A DNA stretch of 64,000 bases from NCBI GenBank assembly GCA_913058395.1, contig CAJXQI010000007.1, positions 1 to 64,000 of the forward strand, in the 5' to 3' direction. Both the position numbers and the translations under genes were made by a program. Below the pieces are notes generated by a model. The model did no database searches and was not told the origin of the DNA. It saw only the letters and a program-made list of their open reading frames with translations. The first letter of the stretch is position 1. Each line of letters begins with the position of its first letter. The stretch comes from an uncultured Colwellia sp. (GTDB taxonomy: Bacteria > Pseudomonadota > Gammaproteobacteria > Enterobacterales > Alteromonadaceae). Below, piece by piece: positions 1 through 9,325 of this stretch.

Positions 1-49
1 GGACAAACGGATTAACAGTCCGTTGCTCTACCAACTGAGCTATTGAGGA
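1..49 (-). tRNA. tRNA-Asn (anticodon GTT), 5' part only
   Basis: The minus strand reads a canonical tRNA 5' half: acceptor strand TCCTCAA, TA at positions 8-9, D-arm with GCTC/GAGC, and an anticodon loop CTGTTAATC with anticodon GTT at window positions 16-14. This decodes Asn AAC/AAU. The T-arm and 3' acceptor strand lie outside the window. The base pattern is close to the E. coli tRNA-Asn pattern as I know it. A strong promoter lies directly upstream. Confidence 0.93.
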
Positions 50-85
50 ATTGTTTTGAAAGCCGCTAGTGGCTAACGGGGCGGA

Positions 86-114
86 ATATTAAAGGCACCT
101 AGGCAGACTGTCAA
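86..114 (-). promoter_or_regulatory. Sigma-70 promoter of the tRNA-Asn gene
   Basis: On the minus strand TTGACA (114-109) is followed by a 17-base spacer and TAATAT (91-86), then a C/G-rich stretch CCGCCCC between the -10 and the start point. That discriminator is typical of stringently controlled stable-RNA promoters. Transcription should start near position 79, about 30 bases before the mature tRNA end. Confidence 0.8.
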
Positions 115-563
115 CACAAAATTTAGAAAAAAATCATTTAATTGATTGTTTGCTTAAATTGCAAGCAAAGTTGAGAGATTTTCTCCTGATTTTGATTGAA
201 AAGCATTCAGCGTGCGGAATCGGGTTTGGAAAGTACAGTTATCCACTTAATCTGTGGATAACTGTGTGGGTTAAAGTGTAAAATTAAGTAACCTAAACGG
301 TACAATGCGGCTTGCAGCTAAATCACTGTTTTCTTATGGTGCTGGTAATGTTCTTATATAACAGTTTGTTAAGTGTTGTTTGTTGTGTTTATCAACATGG
401 TCGTGCGTTTTTTGTGCAGGGGTGACTTTTCTCACATTTTCTGTGTATTTCTACGAAAAGTGAGGTAGCTTAAATTCTACTCAAACAAATAATTTTTTAA
501 TAAAATAGCTTTATTATCTTAATTACAATATTTACATAGCGAGTCGAATCACTATCTTTTACA
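115..563. other. Intergenic region between tRNA-Asn and the MATE-uvrB operon
   Basis: I see no gene here. The region is AT-rich and holds an inverted DnaA-box-like pair at 239-261 and presumably the promoter for the plus-strand operon. I looked for a CTG-N10-CAG LexA box and found none, which is notable because uvrB is a classic SOS gene. Confidence 0.5.
239..261. promoter_or_regulatory. Inverted pair of DnaA-box-like sites
   Basis: TTATCCACT at 239-247 (8 of 9 to TTATCCACA) faces TGTGGATAA at 253-261, which is a perfect consensus DnaA box on the minus strand. Together they form an 8-bp inverted repeat with a 7-base centre. E. coli uvrB is also reported to carry a DnaA site in its control region, so a regulatory role is plausible but unproven. 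Confidence 0.4.
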
Positions 564-1979
564 ATGCAGAATGCATTTTATTTATCTCGACATTTGAAAA
601 AATTAATGACCAAAACTAAAAAAAATCGCCAAATCAACCTACTTGAAGACCCTGTAGCACCAACATTAAAAAATATGACTGTTCCGATGATCTACGGAAT
701 GATTTTATTAATGACTTTTAACTTAGTTGATACTTTTTTCGTTGGTTTATTAGGTACACAACCATTAGCGGCTATTAGTTTTACTTTTCCTATTACCTTT
801 ACCGTGATTAGTTTAACCATTGGCTTAGGAATAGGTACGTCAGCGGTTATTGCAAGAGCACTCGGCAAAGGTGATAAAGAGTCTGCAAAAAACTTAGCCA
901 CTAGCGCATTATATTTGGCCGCTGCTATTGTCGGTATTCTAGCGGTAATTGGTTACCTTCTTATTGATGAAACTTTTTTATTGCTAGGAGCAAGCGAAGT
1001 TTTATTACCTTTAATTCATCAATACATGGATATTTGGTTTCTAGGCTGTATTTGCTTAATCGGTCCTATGATAGGTAATGCGGTGTTACGTGCGTCTGGC
1101 GATACTAAAACCCCGAGTTTAATTATGGGCAGTGCAGGGTTAATAAACGCAGTGCTAGATCCTATTTTTATTTTTGGCTTTGGCCCTGTGCCTGCGATGG
1201 GCATTCAAGGTGCGGCCATTGCGACTTCAGTTTCATGGATATTCGGTTTGGGCTATGTACTATATATCTTAAGCGTTAAACGAGGGCTGGTTCACAGCAA
1301 GCTAATGTCGGTTAAAGACTTTATTACTTCAGCGCGTGGTATTTTACATATAGGTTTACCGGCAGCTGGCGCGAATATGCTAACGCCGGTTGCTGCTGCC
1401 GTATTAACTGCCATTGTAGCAAAGTATGGTGAATCTGCTGTCGCTGCATTTGGTGTTGGCTCTAGAATTGAATCTATTGCGTGTTTGGTTGTTTTGGCTT
1501 TGTCGATGACTTTACCGCCATTTATCAGTCAAAATTTCGGTGCCGGTAACATGAAGCGCGTTGCAGAAGGCTATAAAACATCAATAAAATTCGTTTTAGG
1601 TTGGCAAGTACTTATTTATGTTGTGCTAGTGTTAGCTGCTCCTTTCATTGCTGATGTATTTTCTAAAGAACAAGCGGTAGCCGATATTATTAAACTTTTC
1701 ATTTGGATTTTACCATTAGGCTATGGTTTACAAGGTGTAATCATTCTAACTAATTCGTCATTTAATGCGCTTCATAAGCCAATGGTTGCGTTAATGCTAA
1801 GCATTGTTCGTTTATTTGTTTGTTATGTACCTGCTGCCTATTTGGGGAGTTTATGGTTTGGTCTAGAAGGTTTCTTTATCGGCGCCTTGATTGGTAATGT
1901 TGTAATGGCGGTAATTTCTTACGGTTTGTTTAACAAACAATGCAAGGAAGGCCGAGAAAGGGTTGAGGTTGCTGCTTGA
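564..1979 (+). CDS. MATE family multidrug/organic-cation exporter
   Basis: A 471-aa integral membrane protein with about twelve hydrophobic segments in two MatE halves, the expected length for MATE antiporters of the NorM/DinF type, which export drugs or toxic organics with Na+ or H+. The N-terminus has the family's pattern ending in [12 protein letters not shown] before the first helix, and the loop [14 protein letters not shown] at about residues 171-184 is a MATE hallmark. No clear ribosome site precedes the ATG at 564; ATG 606 (residue 15) fits the family N-terminus as well. The stop codon overlaps the uvrB start, so the two are co-transcribed. Substrate unknown. Confidence 0.88.
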   Translation: MQNAFYLSRHLKKLMTKTKKNRQINLLEDPVAPTLKNMTVPMIYGMILLMTFNLVDTFFVGLLGTQPLAAISFTFPITFTVISLTIGLGIGTSAVIARALGKGDKESAKNLATSALYLAAAIVGILAVIGYLLIDETFLLLGASEVLLPLIHQYMDIWFLGCICLIGPMIGNAVLRASGDTKTPSLIMGSAGLINAVLDPIFIFGFGPVPAMGIQGAAIATSVSWIFGLGYVLYILSVKRGLVHSKLMSVKDFITSARGILHIGLPAAGANMLTPVAAAVLTAIVAKYGESAVAAFGVGSRIESIACLVVLALSMTLPPFISQNFGAGNMKRVAEGYKTSIKFVLGWQVLIYVVLVLAAPFIADVFSKEQAVADIIKLFIWILPLGYGLQGVIILTNSSFNALHKPMVALMLSIVRLFVCYVPAAYLGSLWFGLEGFFIGALIGNVVMAVISYGLFNKQCKEGRERVEVAA

Positions 1980-3979
1980 TGAAAGCATTAAAAATACATT
2001 CAGACTATATTCCAAGTGGCGATCAGCCAACGGCAATTGCTAAATTACTTGATGGTATTGATTCCGGGCTTGCCCATCAAACCTTGTTAGGTGTTACAGG
2101 CTCAGGTAAAACCTACACCATTGCTAATGTTATCGAAAAACTAAATCGTCCTACGATGATGTTAGCGCCAAATAAAACCTTGGCGGCACAATTGTACGGA
2201 GAAATGAAAGAATTTTTTCCTAACAATGCAGTTGAATATTTTGTTTCTTATTATGATTACTACCAGCCTGAAGCTTATGTTCCTACAACAGACACTTTTA
2301 TTGAAAAAGATGCCTCTGTAAACGAACATATTGAGCAAATGCGCTTGTCAGCAACTAAGTCCTTACTAGAGAGACGAGACGTTATTATTGTTGCTTCTGT
2401 GTCGGCTATTTATGGTTTGGGTGATCCTGATTCTTACTTAAAAATGATGTTGCATATCAGTGTCGGCGATATTATCAATCAGCGTGACATTTTAAGACGA
2501 TTAGCAGAACTACAATATACCCGTAATGATGTCGCTTTTCAGCGAGCCACTTATCGAGTTCGTGGTGATGTTATCGATATATTCCCTGCTGAATCAGACC
2601 GCATGGCACTACGTGTTGAGTTATTTGATGAAGAAATTGAGCGTATAAGCGTATTTGACCCTTTAACAGGGTCAGTTGAGCGCACGGTAGCTAGAGTTAC
2701 GGTTTATCCAAAAACGCACTATGCAACGCCTCGTGAAAAGATACTTGCTGCTGTTGATAGAATAAAAATTGAATTAAAAGACCGTTCAGCACAACTGAAA
2801 GAAAATAATAAGTTAGTAGAAGAGCAACGAATAGTACAACGAACGCAATTTGATATTGAGATGATGACGGAGCTAGGTTATTGCTCAGGCATCGAAAACT
2901 ATTCTCGCTATTTATCGGGAAGAGGGGCCGGTGAAGCGCCGCCGACATTATTTGACTACCTTCCTGATGACGGTCTGCTGATTATCGATGAATCACACGT
3001 TACTGTACCGCAAATTGGTGCTATGTATAAAGGTGATCGCTCTCGTAAAGAAAATCTTGTCGAATATGGTTTTAGGTTACCTTCTGCACTTGATAATCGC
3101 CCAATGAAGTTTGAAGAGTTTGAAGCGTTATCGCCACAAACTATTTATGTATCAGCCACACCAAGTAATTACGAAATTGAAAAGTCGGCCGGCGAAATTG
3201 CTGAACAAGTGGTAAGGCCAACCGGTTTGCTTGATCCACAAATAGAAGTTCGTCCAGTTGACACTCAAGTTGATGATTTACTTTCTGAAATTCGCAAGCG
3301 TGTGAAAATTAATGAACGCGTTTTGGCTACGACGTTAACCAAACGCATGGCGGAAGATTTAACTGACTATCTAGATGAGCATCAAATAAAAACTCGTTAT
3401 TTACATTCTGATGTTGATACTGTTGAGCGTGTGGAAATTATTCGTGATTTTCGCTTAGGAAAGTTTGATGTACTGGTTGGTATTAACTTACTGCGCGAAG
3501 GCTTAGATATGCCGGAAGTTTCGCTAGTTGCCATTCTAGATGCTGACAAGGAGGGCTTTTTGCGCTCCGAACGTTCTCTTATTCAAACTATCGGACGAGC
3601 TGCGCGTAATATTAATGGTCGTGCAATTCTTTATGCTGCTCGCATTACGGGCTCAATGCGAAAAGCAATTGACGAGACCGAAAGGCGCCGTGCAAAACAA
3701 CATCAATACAACATAGATAATAATATAACCCCTCGTGGTGTTAAGCGCATTATTGCCGATGTAATGGATCTAGAAGGTGGTAAGGTTAGAGCAGAGTATG
3801 CGGCGAAAGCTGCAGAGCCTGAAGCTAAGTACGATACGCTAACGACTAAAGAAATAGATGTTAAAGTGCAAGAACTAGAATCGTTGATGATGGATCATGC
3901 ACAAAATCTTGAATTTGAATTGGCAGCGTCAGTACGAGATGAAATTAAGTTGCTGCGAGACAAGCAGTTAACAACATAG
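1979..3979 (+). CDS. uvrB: Excinuclease ABC subunit B
   Basis: 666 aa, near the 673 aa of E. coli UvrB. This is the damage-verification helicase of nucleotide excision repair: it is loaded by UvrA and nicked together with UvrC. Walker A GVTGSGKT lies at residues 38-45, followed by the beta-hairpin region rich in tyrosines ([10 protein letters not shown]) that inserts between DNA strands. Helicase motifs continue with DESH, SATPS and the QTIGRAARN motif VI, and a C-terminal UVR domain follows for UvrC contact. The ATG at 1979 overlaps the upstream TGA by one base (TGATG), indicating translational coupling to the MATE gene; an in-frame TTG just before it is unlikely to be used. Confidence 0.98.
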   Translation: MKALKIHSDYIPSGDQPTAIAKLLDGIDSGLAHQTLLGVTGSGKTYTIANVIEKLNRPTMMLAPNKTLAAQLYGEMKEFFPNNAVEYFVSYYDYYQPEAYVPTTDTFIEKDASVNEHIEQMRLSATKSLLERRDVIIVASVSAIYGLGDPDSYLKMMLHISVGDIINQRDILRRLAELQYTRNDVAFQRATYRVRGDVIDIFPAESDRMALRVELFDEEIERISVFDPLTGSVERTVARVTVYPKTHYATPREKILAAVDRIKIELKDRSAQLKENNKLVEEQRIVQRTQFDIEMMTELGYCSGIENYSRYLSGRGAGEAPPTLFDYLPDDGLLIIDESHVTVPQIGAMYKGDRSRKENLVEYGFRLPSALDNRPMKFEEFEALSPQTIYVSATPSNYEIEKSAGEIAEQVVRPTGLLDPQIEVRPVDTQVDDLLSEIRKRVKINERVLATTLTKRMAEDLTDYLDEHQIKTRYLHSDVDTVERVEIIRDFRLGKFDVLVGINLLREGLDMPEVSLVAILDADKEGFLRSERSLIQTIGRAARNINGRAILYAARITGSMRKAIDETERRRAKQHQYNIDNNITPRGVKRIIADVMDLEGGKVRAEYAAKAAEPEAKYDTLTTKEIDVKVQELESLMMDHAQNLEFELAASVRDEIKLLRDKQLTT

Positions 3980-4020
3980 GCCTTACTGATTTAGTGGTGA
4001 CTAGCGGATTTTAAACACGA

Positions 4021-4069
4021 CTAACACTTACAAACATTTCCCTGCCTGTTGGCCGTTAGTAAGTGTTAG
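4021..4069. repeat. 11-bp inverted repeat after uvrB
   Basis: CTAACACTTAC at 4021-4031 pairs perfectly with GTAAGTGTTAG at 4059-4069 across a 27-base loop, 42 bases after the uvrB stop. There is no U-run, so it is not a standard intrinsic terminator. It may stabilise the 3' end of the uvrB mRNA or be a remnant of a small element. Confidence 0.5.
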
Positions 4070-4116
4070 GGTTATAAACTGATTTTCAGTTGAAGTAGTA
4101 GGTAATTGTGTTACAA

Positions 4117-4404
4117 CTATTTCATTTCAAACATCATATATTGAGTAATGATATTTGCAACATCATCAGTGTTGCAGTTTTTTAAATTGCTCACGTCATT
4201 GATAATCTTATCTTGAATATCAACAGGAAACAGCATTAATTGCTCTAAATATAAATGAGCGTGGGTATCGTTATTACTGTTGATTAATTCTATCAAGCGA
4301 TTCGCATGGTTGGTCCAAATGGCACTCATACAAGCATCCTCATAAATCATTTCGAGCTCAAGTTTTATTACTTGAGCAACCTGATGACACCCAAGATATT
4401 GCAT
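4117..4404 (-). CDS. Small hypothetical protein
   Basis: A 95-aa reading frame that I do not recognise. It is soluble, acidic and helical in character, with a conserved-looking C-terminal half. The ATG at 4404 has no visible ribosome site. An internal ATG at 4329 has GAGGA eight bases upstream and would give a 70-aa protein, which I think is the better start. It lies 120 bases downstream of the response regulator gene in the same direction, but separated enough to be independent. No membrane segment or signal peptide. Confidence 0.5.
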   Translation of the reverse strand: MQYLGCHQVAQVIKLELEMIYEDACMSAIWTNHANRLIELINSNNDTHAHLYLEQLMLFPVDIQDKIINDVSNLKNCNTDDVANIITQYMMFEMK

Positions 4405-4524
4405 GTCATGACTTAAGTTTAGAGCATGTGTGGCGGGGCATTATACGTATTGGTAATTAAAAAAAATCTTTGGTAATTAAGTAATCTAATACAGAAACAT
4501 ACCCTGACAATCATTAAGCGAGTG

Positions 4525-5886
4525 CTAATTTTTTATTTCGAATTTTTCTAAGCGATATAAAAATGCTTTATATGACATATTCAAGTATTTGGCGGCTTTG
4601 GTTTTATTGCCCTGATTTATTGTCAGTGTTCTTGCTAAGCAGTCTCGTTCGAATTGCTGCCAGCAAAACCCTTGTTCTGGCATATTAAAAGCAGGTACGT
4701 CGCTTCTTTCATTGCTTGAAAGATTGGTCGTAAAGCTTTGTGTTAACTCGCTTTCATCATTTAGCAATACATAACGCTCAATGCGATTTGATAATTCACG
4801 AACATTACCTGGCCAATGGTAATCAAGAAGTTGGCGATATAGTTCATTTGATAAAGTTGGCGCATCACACTTATATTGCTTTGCATGCTGAGCAATAAAA
4901 TGATCCGCCAAAATGGCGATATCTTGCTGGCGTTCTCGAAGCGGTGGCATGTTAATAGGTACTACGTTTAAGCGATAATATAAGTCTTCACGAAAATCCC
5001 CTTCACTGACATCTTTAGGCAAATTTCGATGAGTTGCTGCTATCACACGAATATCTAACTTAATTTCATCGTTACTGCCTAGGCGGGTAATAGTGCCTTC
5101 TTGTAAAAATCGTAATAAATGTGCTTGTAAACTAGGGCTTAACTCACCAATTTCATCAAGAAAAATAGTACCATTGTTTGCGGCTTCGAACCGGCCAACT
5201 TTCAGGGTGTTCGCGCCAGTAAAAGCACCTTTTTCTGCGCCAAATAGTTCTGCTTCGGCAATTGACTCAGCAATAGCAGCACAGTTTATGGCAATAAATT
5301 TTTCATGTTTTCTATCAGACTTTTCATGCAATGCACGCGCGGCTAGCTCTTTACCTGTTCCACTTTCACCAAGAATAAGTACCGTTGCATTCGTTGCACT
5401 CACTTTATCAATACGCTGATAAACTTTTTGCATGCAAGGAGCTTTACCAACAATGCCCACCAGCTTATTTTGCTCAGATAGACGTGCAGATAACTCTTTG
5501 TTTTGCCCGCGAAGATTCTTTGCTTTTAGTGCTTTGTCTATTGTTAATAATAACTCTTGGCGCTTAAATGGTTTTGGAATGTAATCATCAGCGCCTTGTT
5601 GAAGCGCTTGTACTGCGTGATTAATAGTGCCGTAGGCTGTCGCGATAACAAAACCAATTTCGGGAATATTTTTTCGGCAGTAATTAAGCAGATCGATACC
5701 TGATAATTCGGCTAATTTCCAGTCAGAAAAAATCACATCTATTGGTGATTTTTTGATGGTCAATATGGCGCTTTCCACACAGTCAGCTTGTATAACATTA
5801 AAGCCACTAACTGTTAAAATATTACAAATAAGCTCTCGTTGGTCTGGCTCATCTTCAACAACTAAGATAGTAACGACTTCACTCAT
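4525..5886 (-). CDS. Sigma-54 dependent response regulator (NtrC family)
   Basis: 453 aa with the full NtrC layout. The receiver domain (1-120) has acidic pocket ED at 11-12, phospho-acceptor D55 and K105. The AAA+ domain (about 145-375) has Walker A GESGTGKE at 173-180, the sigma-54 contact motif GAFTGA at 220-225, Walker B IFLDE at 241-245, and an intact arginine-finger region. A Fis-type helix-turn-helix lies at the C-terminus (TKAAKYLNMSYKAFLYRLEKF). The start overlaps the kinase stop by 4 bases, so the kinase and regulator form one operon. A candidate sigma-54 promoter before the divergent gene at 7793 is the obvious target. The signal is unknown. Confidence 0.95.
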   Translation of the reverse strand: MSEVVTILVVEDEPDQRELICNILTVSGFNVIQADCVESAILTIKKSPIDVIFSDWKLAELSGIDLLNYCRKNIPEIGFVIATAYGTINHAVQALQQGADDYIPKPFKRQELLLTIDKALKAKNLRGQNKELSARLSEQNKLVGIVGKAPCMQKVYQRIDKVSATNATVLILGESGTGKELAARALHEKSDRKHEKFIAINCAAIAESIAEAELFGAEKGAFTGANTLKVGRFEAANNGTIFLDEIGELSPSLQAHLLRFLQEGTITRLGSNDEIKLDIRVIAATHRNLPKDVSEGDFREDLYYRLNVVPINMPPLRERQQDIAILADHFIAQHAKQYKCDAPTLSNELYRQLLDYHWPGNVRELSNRIERYVLLNDESELTQSFTTNLSSNERSDVPAFNMPEQGFCWQQFERDCLARTLTINQGNKTKAAKYLNMSYKAFLYRLEKFEIKN

Positions 5887-7463
5887 GAATGTTCCTTAAA
5901 ATTAATGTGGGCAGTAGCAATGCAGCCGGAGTCAACTGCGTTTTCTAAAGCTAAACTTCCTTGATAATGTAGTGATATGATTCGATTTGCTATATATAAT
6001 CCCATTCCAGCACCTTCTGGTTTAGTTGATATGTGCGGTTGGAATAGTTTACTTTCTACTGATTTTGCTAAGCCACAACCAATATCTTTAATGTATAGCG
6101 TAGTACTGTTGTCTTCCTGTTTTTCAACGGAAATTGTCACCATACCGTTAATCGGGTTTGCATCGCAGGCATTATAAATTAACGTATGAAATATACTGCG
6201 AATTTCCGATTCGGCGCCAAGCAATTCAATGTTGGGTGCTACATTAATGGTGAACTGTTGAGGCTTGTTTTGGCATGATTTATATTCAAGTAGTATATCT
6301 TGTACTACTGCTAACAGCGGTACTTTGTCTTGGCGGCTAATCCCTGTCGTGGTTAAGGTTAACAACGCTTTTATATTGCTATCAATGTGGGTGATTTTAT
6401 TTTGCACTGTGCGTACTAAGCTTTGGCGCTGTTGTTGTGACAATGACTCCTGCGCAAGTTGCTCAATGGATAACCCTATGGTGTGTATTGGGTTTCTTAA
6501 CGCATGGGCGAGGCCTCGGCTGACTTCACCTAGCTCGGCAAGATGTGCAATTTCGCTATGATGTTTTGCCGCTTGTGTTAGTTCGCTAAGATGATTCACC
6601 ATATCATTGAAATGGACTATGGTTTCGCGGATCTCATTAACACCATCTTCAGCAACTTGATGAGTATAATCACCTTGTGCTAGCTGTTTGAATCCAAAGC
6701 TTAAATTTTTCAGTGGCTGGTTGAATTTTGCACTTAGCCAGTAGGCGATAACAAGTGCGAACAAGCCACAAATTATTAATATCCATTGAATGTAATTAAT
6801 CAGTTTACTCGTTCCGCTTTGTGGAATTTCAGTTTCGTGTTCAAGCCAATGTTCACTGATTATTTCAGGTGAGCGGACGAATACCGCAATATCATTATCA
6901 TCAGTTAACGTTACTTTATTATCGTTATGAATTTTTTCAACTAGCGACTTTAATTCTCGCCCAATAATATGTCGCTCGCTGATCACTTCAGTATTATTAC
7001 TGCTACTTTCGTACGCAGTTGATTGAACACCACTAGTATTCGTCTTGTCTTGGTTATCTGATACTTTTTCAGTAATAATTTTTTGAATAACGGGGGACTC
7101 ACCTTGCACTATTGTCACGATATTGTTTTCGCTGTTAGCCGTAGTGCCATCAATTTTTTCAATAAATTTGATGTTCGGTGATATGTTTTTAATGATTTTT
7201 TCTAGCTCTTCTTCACTACGAAAAGGCTCATGAGGTGAATTACTTTCTCTAATGATTTTATGGCGAAGCACCTTATTGGTTTTACTTGCTTGGTCGAATT
7301 CCTCTAGTGCGAGTTCTATAACTTGCTCACTGAAAAACTTAGCTTTGATGTTTACCTCTTCAGCAAGGTTTTGCTCAATCCAGCGTACTAAAAATAACTG
7401 ACTAATGGTGAGCAATACTATAAGGCCGCCAATAAGGCTAAATAGGTAACTACGTAATGACAT
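5883..7463 (-). CDS. Membrane sensor histidine kinase
   Basis: 526 aa. TM1 spans about residues 7-26, a roughly 195-residue periplasmic sensor region follows, then TM2 at about 224-243 and HAMP at 245-298. The dimerisation domain has H320 in SRGLAHALRNPIH, a Hx(L/K)RNP H-box typical of NtrB/ZraS-like kinases, and the C-terminal ATPase domain has N- and G-box motifs (DIGCGL, GAGMGLYIAN). The periplasmic part resembles no sensor fold I know and contains a Ser/Asn/Thr-rich stretch around 135-160. It is co-transcribed with the sigma-54 regulator downstream, its likely phosphotransfer partner. Confidence 0.93.
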   Translation of the reverse strand: MSLRSYLFSLIGGLIVLLTISQLFLVRWIEQNLAEEVNIKAKFFSEQVIELALEEFDQASKTNKVLRHKIIRESNSPHEPFRSEEELEKIIKNISPNIKFIEKIDGTTANSENNIVTIVQGESPVIQKIITEKVSDNQDKTNTSGVQSTAYESSSNNTEVISERHIIGRELKSLVEKIHNDNKVTLTDDNDIAVFVRSPEIISEHWLEHETEIPQSGTSKLINYIQWILIICGLFALVIAYWLSAKFNQPLKNLSFGFKQLAQGDYTHQVAEDGVNEIRETIVHFNDMVNHLSELTQAAKHHSEIAHLAELGEVSRGLAHALRNPIHTIGLSIEQLAQESLSQQQRQSLVRTVQNKITHIDSNIKALLTLTTTGISRQDKVPLLAVVQDILLEYKSCQNKPQQFTINVAPNIELLGAESEIRSIFHTLIYNACDANPINGMVTISVEKQEDNSTTLYIKDIGCGLAKSVESKLFQPHISTKPEGAGMGLYIANRIISLHYQGSLALENAVDSGCIATAHINFKEHS

Positions 7464-7602
7464 ATGTGTGTGCTTTATGAGTTGTTGAGAAAGTTACTGT
7501 GAATATTACAAGTATAATGCCAATTTGTGCTGAATATTAAAAGCAAATAAAACAAGTACTTAATAAACTGACTTTATCCCTCCATCGAATTTTCCCCATA
7601 TC

Positions 7603-7618
7603 AGGAAAGTGAGTTCCT
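7603..7618. promoter_or_regulatory. Candidate upstream activator site (palindrome)
   Basis: AGGAA-N6-TTCCT at 7603-7618 is embedded in a direct repeat of ATATCAGG (flanking copies on both sides). It sits about 110 bases upstream of the candidate sigma-54 promoter, the distance usual for NtrC-type enhancer sites. Binding by the adjacent regulator is inferred. Confidence 0.4.
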
Positions 7619-7714
7619 TATATCAGGCTATTAAGATATTTATTTTTTCGTACATTTAACTTTAAGTCATTTAAGTTGTTGATTAATAACAAACAAGGTG
7701 TTTTGGTATGGTTC

Positions 7715-7730
7715 TGGCAATATCCTTGTT
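7715..7730 (+). promoter_or_regulatory. Candidate sigma-54 (-24/-12) promoter
   Basis: TGGCAATATCCTTGTT has the -24 TGGCA and a -12 TTGT with exactly 10 bases between the GG and the GT dinucleotides. The usual -12 GC is GT here. It would start transcription near 7740, about 50 bases before the gene at 7793, and lies beside a sigma-54 activator gene. Confidence 0.55.
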
Positions 7731-7792
7731 GAAAGTACATTAATTTAATCAATGCAAATTGAAATACAAAATAGCCAACAAGGAATTATCAA

Positions 7793-8422
7793 ATGACATT
7801 ACTTAACAAAATAAACCTAAGCCTTAACCTAAACAGTAAAAAAGCGAGCAAAATTACCGCTGCTTTAATTCTTTCGCTAGGTGGAGCTATTAGCAGTATG
7901 TCTGCTATCGCAATGGCCACAGACAATACCGAGTTGCGCACAGAGGTGCGTGAAATATCAATTGAAGCTGAGCACGGTAAAGAAGTAAAACTATTTGTAC
8001 ATGACAATGGCGAAATGGTAAACGTTATTATTCCCCACACAGCATTGAGCGATAAAGAGCAGTTGAGTAGTTATTTGGTCGATGTACCTGATGGAGTAAA
8101 AGAAAAGCTGCTAAAAGAATTAGCCAATTTATCTGATAATGTGCACATTTTGGCGAACCATGACAGTGGTGGTGAAGTTATGCGTTGGGTAAGTGAAGGT
8201 GAGAGTGAAAAAGTTATCATTATCGAGCGCGACGGCGATGAAAGTGTTGATATTGAAAAACACATTGTTAAAGAAATGATGGCTGATGGCCATCATAAAA
8301 TATTTAAATTTGAACATGGCAGCGAAATGGGCGCTAAAGGCATTATTAAAATGCTACAGCATGGCGACTATAATGCTGAAGAGTTAAATAAAATTCAGCA
8401 AGCGTTAGACTCGAAAAGATAA
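7793..8422 (+). CDS. Secreted/periplasmic protein of unknown function, likely target of the adjacent two-component system
   Basis: 209 aa. After a longer than usual basic N-region, a hydrophobic stretch at about residues 23-40 ending in Ala-X-Ala suggests a signal peptide cleaved near residue 42. The mature part is highly charged, with many Glu, Lys and His, and shows loosely repeated blocks of the type 'VKLFVHDNGE', 'VHILANHDSG' and 'VIIIERDGDE', that is short beta-strands followed by acidic turns. I recognise no family. It is divergent from the kinase-regulator operon and has a candidate sigma-54 promoter, so it may be the envelope effector of that system. An A/T hairpin and an intrinsic terminator follow it. 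Confidence 0.75.
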   Translation: MTLLNKINLSLNLNSKKASKITAALILSLGGAISSMSAIAMATDNTELRTEVREISIEAEHGKEVKLFVHDNGEMVNVIIPHTALSDKEQLSSYLVDVPDGVKEKLLKELANLSDNVHILANHDSGGEVMRWVSEGESEKVIIIERDGDESVDIEKHIVKEMMADGHHKIFKFEHGSEMGAKGIIKMLQHGDYNAEELNKIQQALDSKR

Positions 8423-8440
8423 AAGCATTAAATAAGATTA

Positions 8441-8469
8441 GTTGTATTAAAATATGATTTTAATACAAC
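8441..8469. repeat. 12-bp A/T-rich hairpin
   Basis: GTTGTATTAAAA at 8441-8452 and its exact complement at 8458-8469 enclose a 5-base loop. It lies between the stop at 8422 and the GC-rich terminator at 8487, so the mRNA 3' end carries two hairpins in tandem. Confidence 0.6.
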
Positions 8470-8486
8470 ATTTTATAACTTAAAAA

Positions 8487-8509
8487 GCCAGCATCATACG
8501 CTGGCTTTT
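8487..8509 (+). terminator. Intrinsic terminator
   Basis: Stem GCCAGC/GCTGGC with a 7-base loop, flanked by A4 and T4, about 65 bases after the stop of the secreted protein gene. The A-tract on the other side may let it also end the converging glutathione peroxidase transcript. Confidence 0.85.
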
Positions 8510-8554
8510 GCTTATGGCTTTTTATTCGTAGAGCTTAGCTTTATAAAGCAAATA

Positions 8555-9037
8555 CTAAAGTAGTGCTGCGATATCTGTAGCAATATCTGCTGGCTTTGTT
8601 GTTGGGCTATAGCGCTTTATGACTTTACCTTGATTGTTAACAAGGAACTTTGTGAAATTCCACTTTATGCCTTTGCTACCTAATATACCCGGCGCTTCAC
8701 TTTTTAAATGTTGGTATAACGGGTGTGTGTTCTCGCCATTGACTTCTATTTTACTAAACAGCTCAAATGAAATATTAAAATTAAGATCACAAAACTGCTT
8801 AATTTCAGTGTTATCGCCTTTTTCTTGTTTACCAAATTGGTTACATGGAAAAGCAAGCACTTCAAAACCTTGGTCTTTGTATTGTTGATAAATCGCTTCT
8901 AAGCCTGCATATTGTGGAGTAAAACCACATGCGCTAGCGGTATTAACAATTAGCAGTGTTTTGCCTTGATACTTAGCAAAATCAACTGCTTCATTTTTGA
9001 AGTTTTCAGCACCAAAGGTGTAAATAGTTTGAGTCAT
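8555..9037 (-). CDS. Glutathione peroxidase family (thiol peroxidase)
   Basis: 160 aa, single GSHPx domain. It reduces hydroperoxides with a cysteine instead of selenocysteine: the catalytic Cys is in NTASACGFT (about residue 37), with Gln in FPCNQFG and Trp in KWNFTKFLV completing the tetrad. Bacterial Cys-type members (BtuE-like) usually use thioredoxin. ATG at 9037 gives the normal family N-terminus; an upstream TTG at 9046 would add three residues. No signal peptide, so cytoplasmic. Confidence 0.93.
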   Translation of the reverse strand: MTQTIYTFGAENFKNEAVDFAKYQGKTLLIVNTASACGFTPQYAGLEAIYQQYKDQGFEVLAFPCNQFGKQEKGDNTEIKQFCDLNFNISFELFSKIEVNGENTHPLYQHLKSEAPGILGSKGIKWNFTKFLVNNQGKVIKRYSPTTKPADIATDIAALL

Positions 9038-9272
9038 TCTGTTCAACTGGTCGGATCAATATTAACGCTAGAATAAGGTAATTTTCTGAGATTAACAACA
9101 ATCACACTTTATGCGCTAGTTAAATAGTTGTACGAATAGTTGCGATAGCAGGGCGTTGTATGATTAAAAGCAAATGAAGAGCAGGAATAAAACAAGAATA
9201 AAAATAAAATAAAGCCTAAACGCTTCATTCTGATAGATTGAAGTTTTACTATCAGTAAAAGTAAAAGTAAAA

Positions 9273-9300
9273 AGGCGAAGTTTATGAGTAAACTACGCCT
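9273..9300 (-). terminator. Intrinsic terminator of the dehydrogenase gene
   Basis: Read on the minus strand, AGGCG-T-AGTTTA pairs with TAAACT-T-CGCCT around a 4-base loop (one mismatch) and is followed by TTTTTACTTTTAC. It lies 26 bases past the stop at 9326. Confidence 0.75.
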
Positions 9301-9325
9301 AATTAAAGAAAGTTACTGTTTGATA

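Larger units (their letters stand above)
7464..7792. other. Divergent control region of the kinase operon and the secreted protein gene
   Basis: A 329-bp AT-rich gap between divergent genes. It contains a palindrome at 7603-7618 and a sigma-54 like element at 7715-7730, both described separately. I see no coding sequence. Confidence 0.6.

Noticed and set aside
4072-4092. AACTGA-TTT-TCAGTT hairpin after uvrB as its terminator.
   Set aside because: A six-pair stem with no T-tract; too weak. The larger inverted repeat before it also lacks a U-run.
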